Below are positions 5,908 to 10,380 of a stretch of DNA of 10,380 nt, piece after piece; the stretch's first letter is position 1, and the number at the start of each line of letters is the position of its first letter. A program made the translations under genes and the position numbers. This DNA comes from Clostridiales bacterium (GTDB lineage: Bacteria; Bacillota; Clostridia; Tissierellales; Sedimentibacteraceae): contig DMJQ01000118.1 of NCBI GenBank assembly GCA_003457065.1, positions 1-10,380 of the forward strand, written 5' to 3'. The notes under the pieces are model-generated. The model searched no databases. It was not told the origin of the DNA and saw only the letters and a list, made by a program, of their open reading frames with translations.

Positions 5908-7091
5908 GCAGGAAATTATATCTTGACAATGCTGCAACAACAAGAGTTAAAAAAGAAGTATTAGATGAAATGCTTAAATATTTTTCTGAATTTTACGGCA
6001 ATCCTTCATCTCAATTATATGAGCTGGGAAGAAAGTCAAAAGAAGCTGTTGAAAATGCAAGAAAAACTGTTGCTGATTTCATCAATGCGGATGAAAAAGA
6101 AATTTATTTTACCGCAGGAGGTTCTGAATCAGATAACTGGGCATTAAAAGGAATTGCATTTGCAAACTTCAACAAAGGAAAGAATCATATAATTACTACA
6201 AAGATTGAGCATCACGCAATACTTCATACATGCGAATATTTGAAAAAGTTCGGCATTGAAACAACATATCTGGATGTGGATAAATACGGAATGGTTGATT
6301 TGGACGAATTAAAAGAGGCAATCAGACCTGAAACAATGCTTATATCTGTTATGTATGCAAACAATGAAATCGGAACTATTCAGCCCATAGAACAAATAGG
6401 TGAAATTGCAAAAGAACACGGCATTACATTCCATGTTGACGCTGTTCAGGCACTTGGAAGCGTAAGAATTGATGTTAAAAAGCAGCACATAGATTTATTG
6501 TCCATGTCAGCACATAAAATCGGCGGACCAAAAGGCGTCGGCGGTATGTTTATAAGAAGAGGCGTTAAAATAGACAACTTTATTCACGGAGGCGCTCAGG
6601 AAAGAGGCAAAAGAGCCGGCACCGAAGGCGTGCAGAACATTGTTGGATTTGGCAAAGCTGTTGAAATTGCCGAAAGAGATTTTGACAAACGTGTGGAAAG
6701 ACTCACTGGGTTAAGAAACAGGCTTATTGAGGGAATTAAAAACAATATACCTGATGTTGTTCTCAACGGTCACCCTACCAAGAGACTTCCAAACAATGTG
6801 AATTTTTCATATAAGTATGTTGAAGGTGAATCAATACTGCTGCTACTGGACATGGAAGGCATTGCTGCATCAAGCGGCTCGGCATGCACATCAGGTTCAC
6901 TTGATCCTTCTCACGTACTTCTGGCAACAGGTCTTGACCATGGAACTGCTCACGGTTCAATTCGTTTCACAATAAGCGAGGAAGTTACGGAAGAAGACGT
7001 TGATTTCACGGTTGAAACAATGAAAAAAATTATCGCAAGATTAAGAGAAATGTCACCAATCAAAAATGACGAAGATTTATTAAAAAAATAA
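5904..7091 (+). CDS. iscS: Cysteine desulfurase IscS/NifS
   Basis: Pyridoxal-phosphate enzyme that removes sulfur from L-cysteine, giving alanine and a persulfide passed to IscU and other acceptors such as tRNA-thiolation enzymes. 395 residues, close to the 404 of E. coli IscS. It opens with LYLDNAATTRVKKEVLDEM, has His104 region EHHA (residues 103-104), the PLP lysine K205 in SAHKIGGPKG, and catalytic C328 in SGSACTSGSLDPSH, at the same number as in E. coli. The long flexible cysteine loop marks group I desulfurases. The ATG overlaps the iscR stop by 4 nt, and iscU follows after 27 nt. As the dedicated partner of IscU it is called IscS; NifS-type naming is often used in Clostridia. Confidence 0.96.
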   Translation: MSRKLYLDNAATTRVKKEVLDEMLKYFSEFYGNPSSQLYELGRKSKEAVENARKTVADFINADEKEIYFTAGGSESDNWALKGIAFANFNKGKNHIITTKIEHHAILHTCEYLKKFGIETTYLDVDKYGMVDLDELKEAIRPETMLISVMYANNEIGTIQPIEQIGEIAKEHGITFHVDAVQALGSVRIDVKKQHIDLLSMSAHKIGGPKGVGGMFIRRGVKIDNFIHGGAQERGKRAGTEGVQNIVGFGKAVEIAERDFDKRVERLTGLRNRLIEGIKNNIPDVVLNGHPTKRLPNNVNFSYKYVEGESILLLLDMEGIAASSGSACTSGSLDPSHVLLATGLDHGTAHGSIRFTISEEVTEEDVDFTVETMKKIIARLREMSPIKNDEDLLKK

Positions 7092-7118
7092 TTCATTAAC
7101 ACAAACGGAGGCAAATAA

Positions 7119-7547
7119 ATGTATACAGAAACAGTCATGGATCATTTCAAAAATCCAAGAAATGTAGGTTCTATAGAAAATGCGGATGGAGTTGGCCAGG
7201 TCGGCAATCCTAAGTGCGGCGATATAATGAAAATATACCTGAAGATAAAAGACGATATAATCGAAGACGTTAAATTTGAAACATTCGGCTGCGGTTCGGC
7301 AATAGCTTCGTCAAGCATGGCAACAGAACTTATAAAAGGAAAAAGCATCAATGATGCTGTAGAACTTTCAAATAAAGCTGTTATTGAAGCACTGGGAGGA
7401 CTTCCGCCGGTAAAAATTCACTGTTCGGTGCTGGCAGAACAGGCTGTCAAATCAGCATTATACGACTATTCTCAAAAAACAGGAAAAACAATCAAGGGTC
7501 TGGAAAACTACAACCCAGAAGAAGACGAAGATATTCACTGTCAGTAA
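7119..7547 (+). CDS. iscU: Fe-S cluster scaffold IscU (clostridial NifU-like)
   Basis: Scaffold on which IscS-derived sulfur and iron are assembled into [2Fe-2S] or [4Fe-4S] clusters. 142 residues. The three cluster cysteines are C33 (GNPKCGD), C58 (FGCGSA) and C102 (KIHCSVL), with the conserved Asp35 of the CGD motif. The LPPVK motif at residues 95-99, the segment that HscA chaperones recognise in E. coli IscU, is retained, although hscA/hscB are not in this operon. The acidic C-terminal tail ends in HCQ, adding a fourth cysteine (C141) that most IscU proteins lack. GGAGG lies 7 nt before the ATG. It is the last gene of the operon; a strong terminator begins 34 nt after its stop. Confidence 0.95.
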   Translation: MYTETVMDHFKNPRNVGSIENADGVGQVGNPKCGDIMKIYLKIKDDIIEDVKFETFGCGSAIASSSMATELIKGKSINDAVELSNKAVIEALGGLPPVKIHCSVLAEQAVKSALYDYSQKTGKTIKGLENYNPEEDEDIHCQ

Positions 7548-7580
7548 TGCGATTAGTCTAAGATGTCAAAAATAATTAGA

Positions 7581-7611
7581 AACCGAATGTTGTAAATACA
7601 TTCGGTTTTTT
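7581..7611 (+). terminator. Intrinsic terminator of the isc operon
   Basis: AACCGAATG (7581-7589) and CATTCGGTT (7599-7607) form a perfect 9-bp stem with a 9-nt loop, running into a six-T tract (7606-7611). It ends iscR-iscS-iscU transcription before alaS. Confidence 0.93.
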
Positions 7612-7728
7612 ACGATTCGTTATTCTTGCGCATCTATACTCAATTTATGAATGAAAATGTAAGCGTCAAACCTACCTGTGCCAGAACTATAAAAGAAACT
7701 ACATGAAGTTATAATAATATTTTAGCAG

Positions 7729-7769
7729 ATATAAAATTAGTGAAAAGTGGGTGCCAGCAGATTTTATAT
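7729..7769 (+). repeat. AT-rich inverted repeat upstream of the alaS promoter
   Basis: ATATAAAAT (7729-7737) and ATTTTATAT (7761-7769) are exact inverted copies spaced by 23 nt. Each is preceded by AGCAG (7724-7728 and 7756-7760), so the two also share a direct-repeat flank. It lies about 31 nt before the -35 box. Could be an operator or chance AT-rich pairing. The rest of the gap 7612-7799 shows no gene, T-box or RNA motif that I can recognise. Confidence 0.4.
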
Positions 7770-7799
7770 TTATTTAAACCTGTTAAATTTGAAATATAG

Positions 7800-7829
7800 T
7801 TGACAATTCGGGAAAGAATACATTATAAT
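7800..7829 (+). promoter_or_regulatory. Consensus promoter of alaS
   Basis: TTGACA (7800-7805) and TATAAT (7824-7829) with an 18-nt spacer. A start near 7836 leaves an untranslated leader of about 38 nt, too short for any T-box. Confidence 0.88.
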
Positions 7830-7873
7830 TTCTTAATAGGAATCAAAGAACGTACTACATATATGGAGGAATT

Positions 7874-10380
7874 ATGGATACATTAGATAGATTTTCGATA
7901 AACAATATAAGAAAAAAATATTTGGAGTTTTTTAAAAGCAAGGGGCATTTAACGGAGCAAAGCTTTTCATTAATTCCTAAGAATGATAAAAGTCTGCTGT
8001 TGATCGGAGCGGGAATGGCACCTCTAAAAAAATATTTTACCGGAGCTGAAACACCTCCTACAAAAAGGATAGCAACAGTTCAAAAGTGCGTTAGAACAGG
8101 CGACATCGACAATGTTGGTCTGACGGCAAGACACCTTACATTTTTCGAAATGCTCGGAAACTTTTCTTTCGGAGATTATTTTAAGAACGAAGCAATACAG
8201 TGGGCGTGGGAACTGTTGACAGAAGTATTAAAAATTGATAAGGACAGACTTTGGGTTACGGTTTATCTGGATGATGACGAAGCTGCCGACATATGGCACA
8301 ATGTTGTCGGAATACCGGAAGAAAGAATCGTAAGACTGGGAAAAGAAGATAACTTCTGGGAATTAGAGGTAGGCCCCAGCGGTCCATGTTCGGAAATATA
8401 CTATGATACAGGAAAAGACCGAGGCTGCGGCTCACCTGATTGCAAACCTGGCTGCGACTGCAACAGATTCATAGAAATCTGGAATCTTGTGTTTACACAA
8501 TTTAACAAGGATGAGCAGGGAGTGTATCACCCGCTGCCAAATCCGAATATTGATACCGGAATGGGGCTTGAAAGAGTTGCTACTGTTCTTCAGGATAAAC
8601 CAACTGTTTTCGACGTGGAACCTTTACTGTCGATAGTAAATAAAGTTGCGGACATTGCAGGTGTAACCTATGGCTCCGACGATAAAAATGATGTTGCTAT
8701 GAAAATAATCTGTGACCATTCAAGAGCTGCGGCATTTATGATAGGTGACGGTGTAATACCATCTAATGAAGGAAGAGGATATGTTTTAAGAAGGCTTATA
8801 AGAAGAGCAATCAGAAAAGGCAAATCTCTTGGAATACATAATGCATTTATGACACAGACTGTAAAGGTAGTAATTGATGAATGGAAGGATGCTTATCCTG
8901 AGCTTGGCGAAAAGGAAAGCTATATTTTAAAAGTTGTTCAGCTTGAAGAAGAGAAATTTAAAGTGACCATTGATCAGGGACTTGAACTTTTAATGAGGGA
9001 AATAGAATTAGTAAAAGAGTCAAATAAACAATCTTTGGACGGTTCGGTTGCATTCAAGCTTTATGACACATACGGATTTCCTTCGGAGTTAACAGAAGAG
9101 ATATTAGCGGAAAACGGAATAAAATTTGACAAGGATGCTTTTGTTTCAATTACGGAAGAACACAGACAAATGGCAAGAGAAGCAAGAAGCAAGACAGGAA
9201 GTTCAGGCTGGAGAGAAGAAGAATTCAACCTTGATATGCCTAAGACAGTCTTCACTGGCTATTCTGTATTGGAGGATACTGCCGAAGTTGCGGCAATTGT
9301 GGTTGACGGGGAACAGGTCGACACAATTTCGGAAGGTCAGTCCGGCATTGTTGTTCTTGACAACACACCTTTCTATGCGGAAAGCGGCGGACAGGTGGGA
9401 GATGCCGGCAAAATCATTACGGATGAAGCTGAAGCAACAGTAACCGACACTAAGAAATTTAATAAAAATATATATCTTCATGAAACAACTGTTGTCAAAG
9501 GCAGCATTTCGGTGGGTGACAGAGTTAAAGCTCAGGTTGATGCCGACAGGAGAAAAAATACTGCAAAGAACCATACATGCACACACCTGCTGCACAGGGT
9601 GCTTAAAGATATGCTCGGAGACCACGTAAATCAGGCGGGATCATATGTTTCACAAGACAGGCTCAGATTTGACTATACACATTTTGAAGCAGTGGATCAG
9701 GAAACATTAAAGGAAATCGAAAGACGTGTAAATGAAGCAATACTGACTGATTATACGGTCAATACTGATATATTGAATATTGAAGAAGCTAAAAAATCCG
9801 GAGCAACAGCTTTGTTTGATGAAAAGTATGATGAAATGGTAAGAGTTGTAAGTGTGGGTGATTTCAGCAAGGAGCTTTGCGGAGGAACTCATATTGATGA
9901 AACGGCAAAAATAGCAATGTTCAAAATAATTTCTGAAGGTAGTATTGCATCTGGAGTGCGAAGAATAGAGGCTATAACGGGAAGAGCCGCAATAAGTTAC
10001 CTAAAAGAGCTTTCCGACATTACAGATGAACTTTCAGCAGCAATGAAATCATCAAAAGATGAGCTTCTGGGAAAGGTAAATAGTCTTAAAAAAGAAGTGA
10101 AAGACAGGGATAAAGATATTCAAAAGCTGAACAATGAACTTTTAAATAAGAGCATGGGTCAGATTCTTGATCAGTATGAGGAAATAAACGGAATCAAATT
10201 ATTTGCGTTGAAATTAAAAAACAAGGATGCCAATTCATTAAGAGAAATTGCCGACAAGATCAAGGATAGGAATGAAAGCTGTGTCGTGTTGTTAGCATCT
10301 GATTTAGGTGATAAGGTGCTGTTTGTTTCGGCGGTTACAAAAGATTTGATTCAAAAAGGAATCAATGCGGGAAATATGGT
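7874..10380 (+). CDS. alaS: Alanyl-tRNA synthetase (3' end cut by window)
   Basis: Class II synthetase that charges tRNA-Ala and edits mischarged Ser/Gly. The frame is open to the window edge: 835 codons seen, about 40 short of the usual 875-880. Aminoacylation domain (residues 1-about 250): IRKKYLEFFKSKGH, GAGMAPLKKYFTG, ARHLTFFEMLGNFSFGDYF and GPSGPCSEIYYD. The clostridial four-cysteine insert C185-x4-C190-x3-C194-x-C196 (GCGSPDCKPGCDC) probably binds zinc. The tRNA-binding domain starts near DTGMGLERV. Editing-site zinc ligands are H567/H571 (HTCTH, with Cys569 where Ala or Ser is usual) and C669/H673 (CGGTH). A coiled-coil (about 715-760) leads into the partial C-Ala domain. GGAGG is only 4 nt from the ATG, a short spacing, but the N-terminus fits the family. 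Own promoter; no T-box. Confidence 0.97.
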   Translation, partial: MDTLDRFSINNIRKKYLEFFKSKGHLTEQSFSLIPKNDKSLLLIGAGMAPLKKYFTGAETPPTKRIATVQKCVRTGDIDNVGLTARHLTFFEMLGNFSFGDYFKNEAIQWAWELLTEVLKIDKDRLWVTVYLDDDEAADIWHNVVGIPEERIVRLGKEDNFWELEVGPSGPCSEIYYDTGKDRGCGSPDCKPGCDCNRFIEIWNLVFTQFNKDEQGVYHPLPNPNIDTGMGLERVATVLQDKPTVFDVEPLLSIVNKVADIAGVTYGSDDKNDVAMKIICDHSRAAAFMIGDGVIPSNEGRGYVLRRLIRRAIRKGKSLGIHNAFMTQTVKVVIDEWKDAYPELGEKESYILKVVQLEEEKFKVTIDQGLELLMREIELVKESNKQSLDGSVAFKLYDTYGFPSELTEEILAENGIKFDKDAFVSITEEHRQMAREARSKTGSSGWREEEFNLDMPKTVFTGYSVLEDTAEVAAIVVDGEQVDTISEGQSGIVVLDNTPFYAESGGQVGDAGKIITDEAEATVTDTKKFNKNIYLHETTVVKGSISVGDRVKAQVDADRRKNTAKNHTCTHLLHRVLKDMLGDHVNQAGSYVSQDRLRFDYTHFEAVDQETLKEIERRVNEAILTDYTVNTDILNIEEAKKSGATALFDEKYDEMVRVVSVGDFSKELCGGTHIDETAKIAMFKIISEGSIASGVRRIEAITGRAAISYLKELSDITDELSAAMKSSKDELLGKVNSLKKEVKDRDKDIQKLNNELLNKSMGQILDQYEEINGIKLFALKLKNKDANSLREIADKIKDRNESCVVLLASDLGDKVLFVSAVTKDLIQKGINAGNM

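Noticed and set aside
7612..7799. T-box or other leader RNA for alaS
   Set aside because: No T-box core (GGTGG..AACGCGG type) or specifier stem; the GGGTGCCAGCAG at 7749-7760 is upstream of the promoter and does not fit the motif.
1..10380. Mobile element, CRISPR array, phage or toxin-antitoxin system
   Set aside because: No transposase, integrase, direct-repeat array or toxin pair is visible; all genes are colinear core functions.

Overview
The window reads as an AT-rich, low-GC Gram-positive chromosome, most likely an anaerobic spore-former of the class Clostridia. Five things point there: a 5'-truncated gene of the PdaA (spore-cortex muramic-lactam deacetylase) type, a tRNA-sensing T-box leader, strong AGGAGG ribosome-binding sites, a clostridial-type alanyl-tRNA synthetase with an extra four-cysteine insert, and an Isc iron-sulfur operon limited to iscR-iscS-iscU. 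All genes are on the + strand and no mobile element, CRISPR array, tRNA or rRNA was seen. Species cannot be named from the sequence alone.

Layout. (1) 1-380: 3' end of a PdaA-like polysaccharide deacetylase, closed by a perfect hairpin terminator. (2) 443-804: promoter, complete T-box riboswitch (stem I with a GAC specifier, UGGC tRNA-acceptor bulge, intrinsic terminator), then an unexplained 10-bp hairpin, all leading aspS. (3) 805-5270: aspS, a small RseC/MucC-like membrane protein, rarA, an unrecognised acidic protein and a DUF3343-like small protein, closely spaced and ended by a strong terminator; probably one transcription unit under the T-box, though the 79-nt gap before the DUF3343-like gene could hold another promoter. 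(4) 5397-7611: iscR-iscS-iscU with a consensus promoter overlapped by a sequence closely resembling the Type 1 IscR operator, ended by another terminator. (5) 7612-7873: gap with an AT-rich inverted repeat and a consensus promoter. (6) 7874-end: alaS, cut by the window edge about 40 codons short of the usual length.

How it works together. IscS takes sulfur from cysteine, IscU assembles the cluster, and IscR, itself an Fe-S sensor by its three cysteines, probably represses the operon when clusters are plentiful. The DUF3343-like protein with a CxxC pair and the cysteine-rich RseC-like protein lie just upstream and may belong to the same sulfur/redox physiology, but that is inference. The flanking aspS and alaS are translation genes controlled differently: aspS by uncharged tRNA-Asp through the T-box, alaS by a plain promoter. 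I did not find a convincing undescribed system; the window is mostly conserved core genome. The most informative leads are the IscR operator and ligand set, the unknown protein coupled to rarA, the DUF3343-like CxxC protein, and the missing mnmA between iscU and alaS.
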